Source of the DNA: Pseudobutyrivibrio ruminis
GTDB taxonomy: Bacteria; Bacillota; Clostridia; Lachnospirales; Lachnospiraceae
Length of the DNA: 64,000 nt
Direction: 5' to 3'
Assembly (NCBI RefSeq): GCF_015057245.1
Contig: NZ_SVET01000001.1
Span: 248,001-312,000, forward strand
The translations under genes were made by a program, and so were the position numbers. The notes beneath the pieces were generated by a model, which made no database searches, had not been told where the DNA came from, and saw only the letters and a program-made list of their open reading frames with translations. Positions 52,148 through 61,591 of the stretch are shown in pieces; positions within the stretch are counted from its first letter, which is position 1, and every line of letters begins with the position of its first letter.

Positions 52148-52687
52148 CTAGTTCATTTTCGCTGCGTAGGCCATGATAGCTGCAACAGTCTTTGCATCCT
52201 GGAGCTTGCCTGAATAGCACATAACAAGAAGGTCTTCCAAATCATAAAGCTCTATTTCAATATCTTCTGCTTCATCCAAATGCTGCTCTCCAATTTCTTT
52301 CAAATCTGTAGCCAAATAAACATCAATAAATTCATCGCAGAATGCTACTGTAGATTTAAGTGATAAGAGCTTTTCAAGCTTTCCTGCTCTGAATCCTGTC
52401 TCCTCCTCAAGCTCTCTGGCTGCGCAAATGCTGGTATCTTCATCTACTGAATCACGCTTTCCAGCTGGCACCTCAAGTGTGAATCTATCAAGTGCGTTTC
52501 TGTACTGGCGCACCATGATGATTTTGCCGCTAGGATGAACAGCCAATACGCAAGCTGCTCCCATTCTGTGGCTGACAAAATCCCATTTTTCTTCCTTTCC
52601 ATTAGGAAGCCTAACAGTATCCTCGTAAATATCCAGGATTGCCCCCTTATGTACTAGCTCTCTCTTTACTCTTTCAATTTTCTCCAT
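52148..52687 (-). CDS. NUDIX hydrolase, ADP-ribose pyrophosphatase-like
   Basis: 179 aa from the ATG at 52687 (AAGGAG, seven bases upstream; the ATG at 52693 is too close). The Nudix box is GKRDSVDEDTSICAARELEEE-TG. The SHRMGAACVLAVH N-terminus and Q-YRNALDRFTLEVPAG segment fit ADP-ribose pyrophosphatases. Hydrolyses a nucleotide-sugar diphosphate. Single gene. Confidence 0.88.
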   Translation of the reverse strand: MEKIERVKRELVHKGAILDIYEDTVRLPNGKEEKWDFVSHRMGAACVLAVHPSGKIIMVRQYRNALDRFTLEVPAGKRDSVDEDTSICAARELEEETGFRAGKLEKLLSLKSTVAFCDEFIDVYLATDLKEIGEQHLDEAEDIEIELYDLEDLLVMCYSGKLQDAKTVAAIMAYAAKMN

Positions 52688-52801
52688 AATCATTCTCCTT
52701 GTATTCTATTCTCCCTTTCGCATTTCAGCATAGTAGTATTTTAATACTTTATATAGATTAAATCAACCCCCTAATTTAATGATTTTTCTAAAAATGGGTT
52801 C

Positions 52802-52829
52802 AAAAAAAGCGGGTGGATATCCACCCGCT
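52802..52829 (-). terminator. Terminator of rny
   Basis: AGCGGGTGG-ATAT-CCACCCGCT (52808-52829) followed on the minus strand by TTTTTTTG. Confidence 0.9.
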
Positions 52830-52835
52830 AAGTTT

Positions 52836-54389
52836 TTACTTTGCGTAGTCTGTAACTCGTGATTCACGAATTACGTTAACCTTAATCTGTCCAGGATATT
52901 CGAGCTGTGATTCAATCTGCTTTGAAATATCCCTCGCCATGATGACCATATCGGCATCTGTAACCTGTTCAGGAACCACCATGATACGAATCTCTCTACC
53001 TGCTTGAATAGCAAAAGACTTTTCAACACCCTTAAAGCTGTTAGAAATTTCTTCAAGTTCTTTTAATCTGTTTGTGTATGTCTCCATAGCCTCGCGTCTT
53101 GCACCTGGACGAGCTGCACTAATTGTATCAGCTGCCTGTACAATACAAGCTATAAGAGTTTCTGGCTCTACATCGCCATGATGTGCCTCAACAGCATTGA
53201 TAACTGTCTGAGACTCTTTGTACTTGCGGCAAAGATCTGCACCGAGCTGTACGTGAGTACCCTCCTGCTCTCTATCTACTGCCTTTCCAATATCATGCAA
53301 CAAACCTGCACGCTTTGCCACTCTAACATCAAGACCAAGCTCTGCAGCAAGTAATCCTGATAACTGAGCAACCTCAATTGAATGCTTTAATACATTCTGA
53401 CCGTAGCTGGTTCTAAATTTCATCTTTCCAAGAAGTCTAAGAAGCTCTGGGTGAATACCCTGAACACCAACCTCAAGTGCAGCTGCATCGCCTTCCTCGC
53501 GGATTTGCTGTTCTACTTCTTTCTTAGCCTTTTCTACTGTCTCCTCAATTCTAGCTGGATGAATACGTCCGTCTACAATGAGCTTCTCCAAAGCAATACG
53601 TGCAATCTCACGTCTTACTGGATCAAATGCAGATAAGATAACTGCTTCTGGTGTATCATCAATAATTAACTCTACGCCAGTCATAGTTTCAAGAGTACGA
53701 ATGTTTCGACCCTCTCTACCAATGATTCTTCCCTTCATCTCATCATTAGGAAGCTGTACTACTGAAATAGTAGTCTCTGCAACATGATCTGCTGAGCACT
53801 TCTGAATAGCACTAACTACTATCTCACGTGCCTTTTTATCAGCCTCATCCTTTGCCTGAGCTAAGCTTTCCTTAATAAGTTTTGCTGCGTCTAATTTGAC
53901 ATCTTCTTCTACAGATTTTAAAAGTTGTTCTTTTGCTTGTTCGGAGGTAAGTCCTGAGATTCTCTCTAGTTCCTGCACACGCTGCTGATTAAGCTTTGCA
54001 ACTTCCTCACGCTGCTTGTTAAGCTGTTGTTCCTGACGAGCAAATTCAGCTTCACGTTTTTCAACTGCATCGAGCTTTTTATCAAGGTTATCTTCTTTCT
54101 GAGATAATCTGTGCTCACTTCTCTGAATTTCTGCTCGGCGCTCACGGATTTCTTTATCGAGATCGTTCTTCTGTCTCATGGCATCTTCCTTTGCCTCGAG
54201 CATAGCCTCTCTCTTTTTAGCCTCCGCATTCTTAACTGCCTCATCAATGATTTCACGAGCCTTCTCCTCTGCAGAACCAATCTTGTTTCTGCCCTGTGTC
54301 TCATGAATCTTGTTTGAAACAGCAAGAGTGATAACAACTGCAACAACGGCAACGACAAGTGCAACAATAATCATCGTTACTGCGTTCAC
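52836..54389 (-). CDS. rny: Ribonuclease Y
   Basis: 517 aa from a GTG at 54389 (GGAGGTGCTCCT upstream). N-terminal membrane helix, long coiled coil (about 30-200), KH domain (KGRIIGREGRNIRTLE), and an HD domain (AGLLHDIGKAVDRE). It starts mRNA decay at the membrane. Full length. Confidence 0.95.
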   Translation of the reverse strand: MNAVTMIIVALVVAVVAVVITLAVSNKIHETQGRNKIGSAEEKAREIIDEAVKNAEAKKREAMLEAKEDAMRQKNDLDKEIRERRAEIQRSEHRLSQKEDNLDKKLDAVEKREAEFARQEQQLNKQREEVAKLNQQRVQELERISGLTSEQAKEQLLKSVEEDVKLDAAKLIKESLAQAKDEADKKAREIVVSAIQKCSADHVAETTISVVQLPNDEMKGRIIGREGRNIRTLETMTGVELIIDDTPEAVILSAFDPVRREIARIALEKLIVDGRIHPARIEETVEKAKKEVEQQIREEGDAAALEVGVQGIHPELLRLLGKMKFRTSYGQNVLKHSIEVAQLSGLLAAELGLDVRVAKRAGLLHDIGKAVDREQEGTHVQLGADLCRKYKESQTVINAVEAHHGDVEPETLIACIVQAADTISAARPGARREAMETYTNRLKELEEISNSFKGVEKSFAIQAGREIRIMVVPEQVTDADMVIMARDISKQIESQLEYPGQIKVNVIRESRVTDYAK

Positions 54390-54534
54390 AGGAGCACCTC
54401 CTTATTTAATTTTCTAATTGGAATATAAAATAAAAGCTATAATGCCCTCATTTATAAACATCAACACATTTAGTTTAACTGTATAAATGGTCTATGTCAA
54501 GCATGTGTATACCATATATAGTGGAGCCTAGGGA

Positions 54535-55128
54535 CTATTTTAGTACCCTGTTGATAGCATCTGACGAGAAACCTCTGCCCATTAAAAAGCGATAGATTTT
54601 GGCTCTGTCTTCGTACGTGGCATTTTTCTTATCGTAATGCTTTTTCTCAAGGAGACGCTCTATAAGAGCTGACTCATCCCCGGTGTATTCCTCTTCCAAG
54701 ACTCTGTCGATAACATCGCTGGCGATTCCTTTGCCAATTAAGTCCTGCTTGAGCCTTTGCTTGCTGCGGGAATCCTGATAGAAACGGATGTGGCTGGCAG
54801 CCATTCTGGCGTCGTCCAGATAGCCGTATTCGTTGATGTAGTCGATAGCGATGTCAATTACATCCGAAGAGTATCCACCTTCACGAAGCTTATCCCTGAG
54901 ATTTTTCTCGGAACGGTCCTGCTTTTCCAGTAGGTGAAGGGCACGCTTCTTGCAACGAGGAATAATGATTTCAGTAATGATTTCCTGGTATTTATCCTCC
55001 GATAAATCCGCCCCTTCTTCGATACCGTAGCTTTCGTATTCTTTTTTATATAGAACAAAATCTGCCCCGCCAGCGAGACAGATTTTTGCTCTTCCCTTTG
55101 TTAATTTAACAAGAGATAATACTTCCAT
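54535..55128 (-). CDS. recX: RecA regulator RecX
   Basis: 197 aa with three-helix repeats (EKQDRSEKNLRDKLREGGY, GYLDDARMAASHIRFYQDS, GFSSDAINRVLK). It modulates RecA filaments. It begins 2 bp after recA. Confidence 0.9.
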   Translation of the reverse strand: MEVLSLVKLTKGRAKICLAGGADFVLYKKEYESYGIEEGADLSEDKYQEIITEIIIPRCKKRALHLLEKQDRSEKNLRDKLREGGYSSDVIDIAIDYINEYGYLDDARMAASHIRFYQDSRSKQRLKQDLIGKGIASDVIDRVLEEEYTGDESALIERLLEKKHYDKKNATYEDRAKIYRFLMGRGFSSDAINRVLK

Positions 55129-55130
55129 GA

Positions 55131-56189
55131 TTATTCAATAACCTCTGTAGGAATATCAGATTCTTTTTCACCACCAACAAGACCAACTTCGCTCTCGTCA
55201 GTTTCTGCATAGTGCTCGCGAATTGCCTCTGCAATCTCCTCGCGAACCTCTGGATTCTGCTTTAAGTACATCTTGGCATTCTCACGGCCCTGACCAATCT
55301 TCTCGCCAAGGTATGCATACCAAGCACCAGACTTCTGAATGATGTCGAGGTTTGTACCAACATCAAGGATATCACCCTCACGAGAGATTCCCTCGCCAAA
55401 CATGATATCGAACTCTGCCTCACGGAATGGAGGTGCTACCTTGTTCTTAACGATTTTGGCACGTGTTCTGTTTCCGATTACCTCGCCGTTCTGCTTTAAT
55501 GCTTCGATACGACGTACATCGATACGAACTGATGCATAGAACTTAAGAGCACGACCACCAGTAGTAGTCTCTGGGTTACCGAACATAACACCAACCTTTT
55601 CACGAAGCTGGTTGATAAAGATAACTACGCAGTTTGTCTTTGCAACAATACCTGTGAGCTTTCTCATAGCCTGTGACATAAGACGTGCGTGAAGACCTAC
55701 GTGAGAATCACCCATATCTCCGTCGATTTCTGCCTTTGGTACAAGGGCTGCAACTGAATCCACAACGATAATGTCCATAGCTCCTGAACGAACCATAGTC
55801 TCTGTGATTTCAAGTGCCTGCTCACCGTTATCAGGCTGTGAAATATATAAATCATCGATGTTTACACCGATTGCTTTTGCGTATTTAGGATCGAGAGCAT
55901 GCTCTGCATCGATGAAGCCTGCGATACCACCCTGCTTCTGAACCTCAGCAACTGCGTGAAGTGCAAGTGTAGTCTTACCAGATGATTCTGGACCGTAGAT
56001 TTCGATGATACGTCCCTTAGGAAAACCACCCTGTCCAAGTGCAATATCAAGGCTGACTGAGCCAGTAGGAACTGTTTCTACCTGGATGTTAGCTCCCTCT
56101 CCCAGCTTCATAACTGAGCCCTTTCCGTATTGCTTTTCTATCTGCGAAATCGCAGCATCTAATGCTTTAAGCTTATCTTCGTTTGCCAT
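55131..56189 (-). CDS. recA: Recombinase RecA
   Basis: 352 aa from MANEDKLKALD at 56189, where GGAGGTTTT precedes; the frame is open to 56309 but that part is not RecA-like. Walker A EIYGPESSGKTTLAL, Walker B IIVVDSVAALVPKAEI, L2 loop FINQLREKVGVMFGNPETTT. It carries out strand exchange and SOS induction. A LexA site is in its leader. Confidence 0.97.
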   Translation of the reverse strand: MANEDKLKALDAAISQIEKQYGKGSVMKLGEGANIQVETVPTGSVSLDIALGQGGFPKGRIIEIYGPESSGKTTLALHAVAEVQKQGGIAGFIDAEHALDPKYAKAIGVNIDDLYISQPDNGEQALEITETMVRSGAMDIIVVDSVAALVPKAEIDGDMGDSHVGLHARLMSQAMRKLTGIVAKTNCVVIFINQLREKVGVMFGNPETTTGGRALKFYASVRIDVRRIEALKQNGEVIGNRTRAKIVKNKVAPPFREAEFDIMFGEGISREGDILDVGTNLDIIQKSGAWYAYLGEKIGQGRENAKMYLKQNPEVREEIAEAIREHYAETDESEVGLVGGEKESDIPTEVIE

Positions 56190-56207
56190 TTTATAAAACC
56201 TCCGTTC

Positions 56208-56221
56208 GGAACAACTGTTCG
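56208..56221. promoter_or_regulatory. LexA (SOS) box upstream of recA
   Basis: GGAACAACTGTTCG, which reads CGAACAGTTGTTCC on the minus strand, fits the Gram-positive LexA consensus CGAAC-N4-GTTCG apart from the last base. Confidence 0.8.
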
Positions 56222-56285
56222 TTTCTTTAATATAATAATAGTGAACCTGTTTATAAATGTCAACAAAAAATGGGATAAAAAAATT

Positions 56286-56318
56286 CGAAAAAATAAAAGA
56301 CAGTGACATAAGTCACTG
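56286..56318 (-). terminator. Terminator of the acyltransferase gene
   Basis: CAGTGAC/GTCACTG (56301-56307/56312-56318) followed on the minus strand by TCTTTTATTTTTTC. Confidence 0.85.
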
Positions 56319-56356
56319 CCCAATAATATACACGGTATGAAAAACATCGTCAAGCT

Positions 56357-57415
56357 TTATTTTAGCCTCAAACAAGGCTTTTCGATGCAATGCCAGCTTA
56401 TCCAAGCCAGCGGTATAACGATTAGTAATGTGTACAACATATTTAAATAAGGATCCATAGACATGGTGTTATATATCTCGGTAGGTGTGCCGATGCACTC
56501 CACTAATGTCTGCTGAATTGGGAACGCCATGATATATATTCCGTAGGACAAATCTCCTACTTTATCGTACCAGGTGGCAACAAAACGCTTTTGGAATGCA
56601 AGATAAAAAATAATGTAAGATCCAAAAATGCAAAATGTGATAATAAAATCTGCAAAGATAATTCCAAGCACAAGCCCTGCAATAGCAACCAGTGCTATCT
56701 TCCAGGAAATCTTGATATTATCACCGAACAGATAATAGCACATTCCCATTGCAAAGAACATACCAAGCTTAGAAAAATTCAGCATGAAGCTTGCTGTAAG
56801 TGGACCGATGTCCCCAGGGCTGTTGTATGTGTAAAGAATATAGATGCCACCTAAAGCCACAACCATAAGTATTCCAGATGCCTTGAATCGCTTCCATAGG
56901 GGCGAAATGACGGCCACAATGACATACCACATAACTTCGTACATCAAAGTCCATAAAGAGCCGTTTAAGCTGTGATTATAGTGGTAATTGTACACACCTG
57001 GCAAAGTGGTAGTGTCGTGAATAAAGAAAATGTTCTTTAGGAAGCCAAGAATATCACCCTGCATATACTGCTCAAAGCTATATTCCGATAGAATTGGCCC
57101 AAGCACAAAAGCCATAATCATCACGACCACAAAAAGCAGTGGCCAAATACGAAGAAAACGAGCCTTGAAATACTTCACTACGCTCTTCGTTCTGTCGAAA
57201 CTTCTGCAAATTAAAAAGCCACTAATGATGAAAAAAATGTACACCGCAATTCCACCAGCCAAAGCCTTGTGGTTGGTAAGTGTGTAAAACACATCCTTTG
57301 ACTGATCTGCAATGCAAATCGCAAAGGCATGCATATACACAACCATAAGACTGGCAATAAGTCGAATTATGTTAAGGTTATTTTTTCTATCAATAGCAGC
57401 TTCGTTTATAGTCAT
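56357..57415 (-). CDS. Acyltransferase 3 family membrane protein
   Basis: 352 aa with about ten membrane helices. NIIRLIASLMVVYMHAF carries the conserved R...H of this family, with ISGFLICRSF following. These enzymes O-acylate surface polysaccharides. Its ATG overlaps the stop of prfC (TAATG), so it is coupled to it. Confidence 0.88.
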   Translation of the reverse strand: MTINEAAIDRKNNLNIIRLIASLMVVYMHAFAICIADQSKDVFYTLTNHKALAGGIAVYIFFIISGFLICRSFDRTKSVVKYFKARFLRIWPLLFVVVMIMAFVLGPILSEYSFEQYMQGDILGFLKNIFFIHDTTTLPGVYNYHYNHSLNGSLWTLMYEVMWYVIVAVISPLWKRFKASGILMVVALGGIYILYTYNSPGDIGPLTASFMLNFSKLGMFFAMGMCYYLFGDNIKISWKIALVAIAGLVLGIIFADFIITFCIFGSYIIFYLAFQKRFVATWYDKVGDLSYGIYIMAFPIQQTLVECIGTPTEIYNTMSMDPYLNMLYTLLIVIPLAWISWHCIEKPCLRLK

Positions 57416-59004
57416 TAATTTGTACCGAATTCAGATAAAACTAATCCTTCATTTCTATCCTGAACCATTCCAACAGACCAAGAATTTACAAATAAAAGAA
57501 GTGGTCTGTCCTTTAAGTCCTTGATTTTCTTCATATCAGATGTACCAGAAATCTTATCTAAATCGTAGTCTCCTTCAATCCATCTTATATGCTCATAAGG
57601 TAAGTTTTCAAGAGCAATCTCAACGTTGTATTCGTTGTTCAATCTATATTTTAATACATCAAACTGAAGAACACCAACTACACCTACGATGATTTCCTCC
57701 ATACCTGTATTAAACTCCTGGAAAATCTGGATTGCACCTTCCTGGGCAATCTGTGTGATTCCCTTCATGAACTGCTTACGCTTCATTGTATCAATCTGAC
57801 GTACGCGGGCAAAATGCTCTGGAGCGAATGTTGGGATACCCTCGAACTTAAATGGCTTTTTAGCAGATGTGAATGTATCACCAATGCTGTAAAGACCTGG
57901 ATCGAACACACCAATAATATCGCCAGCATAAGCCTTATCAACGATTTTACGCTCATCAGCCATCATCTGCTGAGGTGCTGAAAGCTTAGCCTTTCTGCCA
58001 CCCTGAACGTGTAAATATTCCTTTGTAGCATCGAATGTACCTGAGCAAACACGAAGGAATGCTACTCTATCACGATGAGCCTTGTTCATATTAGCCTGAA
58101 TCTTAAATACGAAAGCTGAGAAATCCTCAGAGAATGGGCTAATCTCACCAGCATCACTCTTTCTAGGAAGTGGGCTGTATGTCATCTTAAGGAAGTGCTC
58201 AAGGAATGTCTCAACACCAAAGTTTGTAAGAGCAGATCCAAAGAATACAGGTGAAAGCTCACCCTTTGTAACAAGCTCCTGGTCAAACTCAGCACCAGCT
58301 CCATCGATAAGCTCAAGCTCTTCCATAAGCTGATCGTACTTTTCCTGTCCGATTTCATCCTTAAGAGCAGGATCATCTATAGAAAGAATACGCTCCTCAC
58401 CCTGCTTTGTACCCTTTTGTGTGTCAGAGAACATACGCACAGTGCGCTCATTTCTATCGTAAACACCCTTGAATCCCTTACCTGAGCCGATTGGCCAGTT
58501 TATAGGAACTGTAGCGATTCCAAGCTCGTTTTCAATATCGTCAAGAAGCTCGAAAGTGTCGTTTGCATCACGGTCCATCTTATTAATAAATGTAAAAATA
58601 GGGATGTGTCTCATAACACAAACCTTAAAAAGCTTTCTAGTCTGTGCCTCAACCCCCTTTGATGCATCAATAACCATGACTGCAGAATCGGCAGCCATAA
58701 GTGTTCTATATGTATCCTCGGAGAAATCCTGGTGTCCAGGTGTATCAAGGATATTAATGCAATAACCATCGTACTCAAACTGCAAAACAGAAGAAGTAAC
58801 AGAAATACCTCTCTCCTTCTCGATTTCCATCCAGTCCGATACTGCATGTCTTGCTGTAGCTTTTCCCTTTACTGAACCAGCTAAATTTATCTGTCCTCCG
58901 TATAGAAGGAATTTTTCTGTAAGGGTAGTCTTACCTGCATCGGGATGGGAAATAATTGCAAAAGTACGACGTCTCTTAATCTCTTCTTCAACTGAACGTG
59001 CCAT
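57415..59004 (-). CDS. prfC: Peptide chain release factor 3
   Basis: 529 aa from MARSVEEEIKRRRTFAI at 59004 (GGAGG upstream; the frame to 59073 is not part of RF3). GTPase motifs SHPDAGKTTLTE (G1), DTPGHQDFSE (G3), NKMDRD (G4). It recycles RF1/RF2 from the ribosome using GTP. Confidence 0.95.
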   Translation of the reverse strand: MARSVEEEIKRRRTFAIISHPDAGKTTLTEKFLLYGGQINLAGSVKGKATARHAVSDWMEIEKERGISVTSSVLQFEYDGYCINILDTPGHQDFSEDTYRTLMAADSAVMVIDASKGVEAQTRKLFKVCVMRHIPIFTFINKMDRDANDTFELLDDIENELGIATVPINWPIGSGKGFKGVYDRNERTVRMFSDTQKGTKQGEERILSIDDPALKDEIGQEKYDQLMEELELIDGAGAEFDQELVTKGELSPVFFGSALTNFGVETFLEHFLKMTYSPLPRKSDAGEISPFSEDFSAFVFKIQANMNKAHRDRVAFLRVCSGTFDATKEYLHVQGGRKAKLSAPQQMMADERKIVDKAYAGDIIGVFDPGLYSIGDTFTSAKKPFKFEGIPTFAPEHFARVRQIDTMKRKQFMKGITQIAQEGAIQIFQEFNTGMEEIIVGVVGVLQFDVLKYRLNNEYNVEIALENLPYEHIRWIEGDYDLDKISGTSDMKKIKDLKDRPLLLFVNSWSVGMVQDRNEGLVLSEFGTN

Positions 59005-59104
59005 ATAACCTCCAAAATAATATATTGTACGTAAACCGAAAAATAGCCTGTACCCAAAACTGGTACAGGCCATGATTTCATAAATTCTTAAACATAAATT
59101 TTAA

Positions 59105-59278
59105 TTAAAATTTACGCTTTCTAGCAGCCTCAGACTTCTTCTTACGCTTTACTGAAGGCTTCTCATAGTGCTCACGCTTACGAATCTCCTGCTGGATACC
59201 AGCCTTAGCACAGTTTCTCTTAAATCTGCGAAGAGCGCTGTCTAATGATTCGTTTTCTTTAACTGTAACATATGACAT
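59105..59278 (-). CDS. rpsU: 30S ribosomal protein S21
   Basis: 57 aa, from MSYVTVKENESLDSALRRFK to AARKRKF. Very basic with the S21 LRRFKRNC and KREHYEKPSVKRK segments. It is on the same strand as prfC, about 100 bp upstream. Confidence 0.97.
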   Translation of the reverse strand: MSYVTVKENESLDSALRRFKRNCAKAGIQQEIRKREHYEKPSVKRKKKSEAARKRKF

Positions 59279-59358
59279 AGTCTATTCCTAACCTCCCTCC
59301 ATCTGGGGACTTGTACTTAATACTCTAAAGCACTAACAAGCATTGTAACATAAAACAA

Positions 59359-61443
59359 TTATTTGTCAATAGATTTTTCTTTTAAACGTTGAGCTGTATC
59401 AATTGTAAAATGAACCAGGTTATTATTAATAGTATCCACAGCATCAGAAACACTATTTGCTGCCTGTGCAACCTTTTCACTTGAATCGGCAACTCCCTTT
59501 GATGCCTCAGTAACTTTTTCTACATTAGCTGCAATTTCTTGAGTTGCAGCGGACTGTTCTTCTGATACAGATGCCATGTTAGTTGCTACATCATTAACCT
59601 TTCTCATCTGCTCTGCCATGTCATTGAGAGTTTCTGTTGCAGAATTTAACTCATTTGTAATTTCAAGGAATGTTACGGCTGCTGTGTTAATTGATTCTGC
59701 ACTGTTATTAATAAGCTCAGAATTTGCCTTGGACTTTTCTGAAAGATCCTTTACTCTATCAGACATTTCCCTAATAATATCCACTATTTGATTTGTAGCT
59801 TCTGCTGAATTATTTGCAAGTGCTCCAATTTCTGTAGCAACAACTGCAAAGCCCTTGCCTGCCTCGCCAGCCCTTGCAGCCTCAATGGATGCATTTAATG
59901 ATAGTAAATTTGTCTGAGATGATATTGAATTAATCATATCAACTATCTTGGTAATCTGCTGAGCCGCATCATCCACACTATTTACTGCCTCAGACATTTC
60001 GTTCATGGATTCAACTATATGATCCATTCCCTCTGCTACAGCCTTCATATCCTTTTGACCATCATCTGCTTTTTCAACCAGAGCATTCATAGTGCTTTCA
60101 ATCTGTTCTTCCTCGGTTGTAACATCAGATATTGTCTGGGCAAGTGTTGTGGCATTTTCAGCAACCTCTGTAACAGCATCTGCCATATCATCAATATTGC
60201 TTCTAATCTGATCCATTGATACAGATTGTTCATTTGCTGCAACCTCAAGATTCTCCGCCGTATCCTTTGAAACCTGAGCGTCGCCAATCAGCCTGTGGCT
60301 CACAGTTTTAATCTCGCTTAAGCTGTCACGCATGCCACTGATGAATTTTCCCATTGCTGAGTTCATGAAAGCAATCTCATCATTGCCCTTTGATGAAATT
60401 TCCACAGTAAAATCTCCATTGGCAATTTTTTCAATGTTATCAGTAAGTGCTGTAACTGGTTTCTTAATCATTCGTGAAAGCACTCTAATCATCGTAAATA
60501 CAATCAATAGAACTGCTAAGATAGTAACAATAGCAAGTACTATAATAATGCTATATAAGGTAGCTAGTACTTCCTTTTGCTTTGCATAAATTATTACTTT
60601 CCAATCTGTACCATCAACAGCTGCAGACACCATATAGTAGCGTGTACCTCCTGCCTTTACAGAGGTAACAACATTATTCTCTGAAGCCAAAAATGAACTT
60701 ACGGCATTCAAAAACTTATCTGAGCTGTTATCATTTATGTTAGTTCCGCAGATAGATGTATCCTTGTATGACAAAATCTGTCCAGCGCCAGTTACCATTA
60801 TACATCCACCAGTTTTATACAATGATATTTCATTTAACTGCTGTTGCAATGAGGTAAGGGTTAAATCTGATGCAAAAACCCCCTCTCTACCATCCTGTAA
60901 ATGAATATGACGAACTACTGTCGCGCACAAATCTCCTGTTGCTGCATCAAAATATGGCTCGCCAGCATAATAAAACCAGCTGTTGTCATTTTTCATTCCT
61001 TCGATATACCATTCTTTTTCAGCCACAACATAATCACCATCTGGCACCCATCCAGAGGCATCCAAAAACTGTCCATCAGTAGTACCAATATATGTTCCAA
61101 GTGGTATCAGATCATAACGAGCCACTGTCTGAGACATGAAATCAATTAATGCCGCATCATCCTCAAAGTGTTGCTTTTCAACAGAATCTGCCATACCATT
61201 TAAATAATAGAAAATAGCATTCAATTCTCTATTTACATTACCTGCTTCTGCTGTCACCTGATTGTTCAATGAAGAATCTATCAAATCCTTCACCATACCA
61301 TAGCCAAGTCCAACAATTATTCCTTCTGCCAACAAGGTATTTGCCACTAAAAGTAGAGCAAAAAAAAGTGTCAGCTTTTTACTTATTGCTTTAGGTGCTG
61401 TTCCTTTTTTAATTCTGTTTTTTGTGTTCTGCTCCTTATTCAT
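59359..61443 (-). CDS. Methyl-accepting chemotaxis protein
   Basis: 694 aa. Membrane helix about 28-48, a dCache-type periplasmic sensor (about 50-290, DLIPLGTYIGTTDGQFLD, AEKEWYIEGM, YYAGEPYFDAATGDL), second helix about 295-318, HAMP, and a signalling domain with the tip ISSQTNLLSLNASIEAARAG. The ligand is unknown. Single gene. Confidence 0.92.
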   Translation of the reverse strand: MNKEQNTKNRIKKGTAPKAISKKLTLFFALLLVANTLLAEGIIVGLGYGMVKDLIDSSLNNQVTAEAGNVNRELNAIFYYLNGMADSVEKQHFEDDAALIDFMSQTVARYDLIPLGTYIGTTDGQFLDASGWVPDGDYVVAEKEWYIEGMKNDNSWFYYAGEPYFDAATGDLCATVVRHIHLQDGREGVFASDLTLTSLQQQLNEISLYKTGGCIMVTGAGQILSYKDTSICGTNINDNSSDKFLNAVSSFLASENNVVTSVKAGGTRYYMVSAAVDGTDWKVIIYAKQKEVLATLYSIIIVLAIVTILAVLLIVFTMIRVLSRMIKKPVTALTDNIEKIANGDFTVEISSKGNDEIAFMNSAMGKFISGMRDSLSEIKTVSHRLIGDAQVSKDTAENLEVAANEQSVSMDQIRSNIDDMADAVTEVAENATTLAQTISDVTTEEEQIESTMNALVEKADDGQKDMKAVAEGMDHIVESMNEMSEAVNSVDDAAQQITKIVDMINSISSQTNLLSLNASIEAARAGEAGKGFAVVATEIGALANNSAEATNQIVDIIREMSDRVKDLSEKSKANSELINNSAESINTAAVTFLEITNELNSATETLNDMAEQMRKVNDVATNMASVSEEQSAATQEIAANVEKVTEASKGVADSSEKVAQAANSVSDAVDTINNNLVHFTIDTAQRLKEKSIDK

Positions 61444-61548
61444 ACTACACCTCCATCTAAACCCAAATTATACATCTAGATTATGGTAAAAATGTGATTC
61501 AAAGCCTTATATTATGTTCTTCTTTTTAATTTAACATTTTTTTTCATC

Positions 61549-61577
61549 AAAAAACTCCGTGGCACAAAGTCACGGAG
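61549..61577 (-). terminator. Terminator of alaS
   Basis: CTCCGTG/CACGGAG (61555-61561/61571-61577) followed on the minus strand by TTTTTTGATG. Confidence 0.88.
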
Positions 61578-61591
61578 CTTTCTTTGATTTA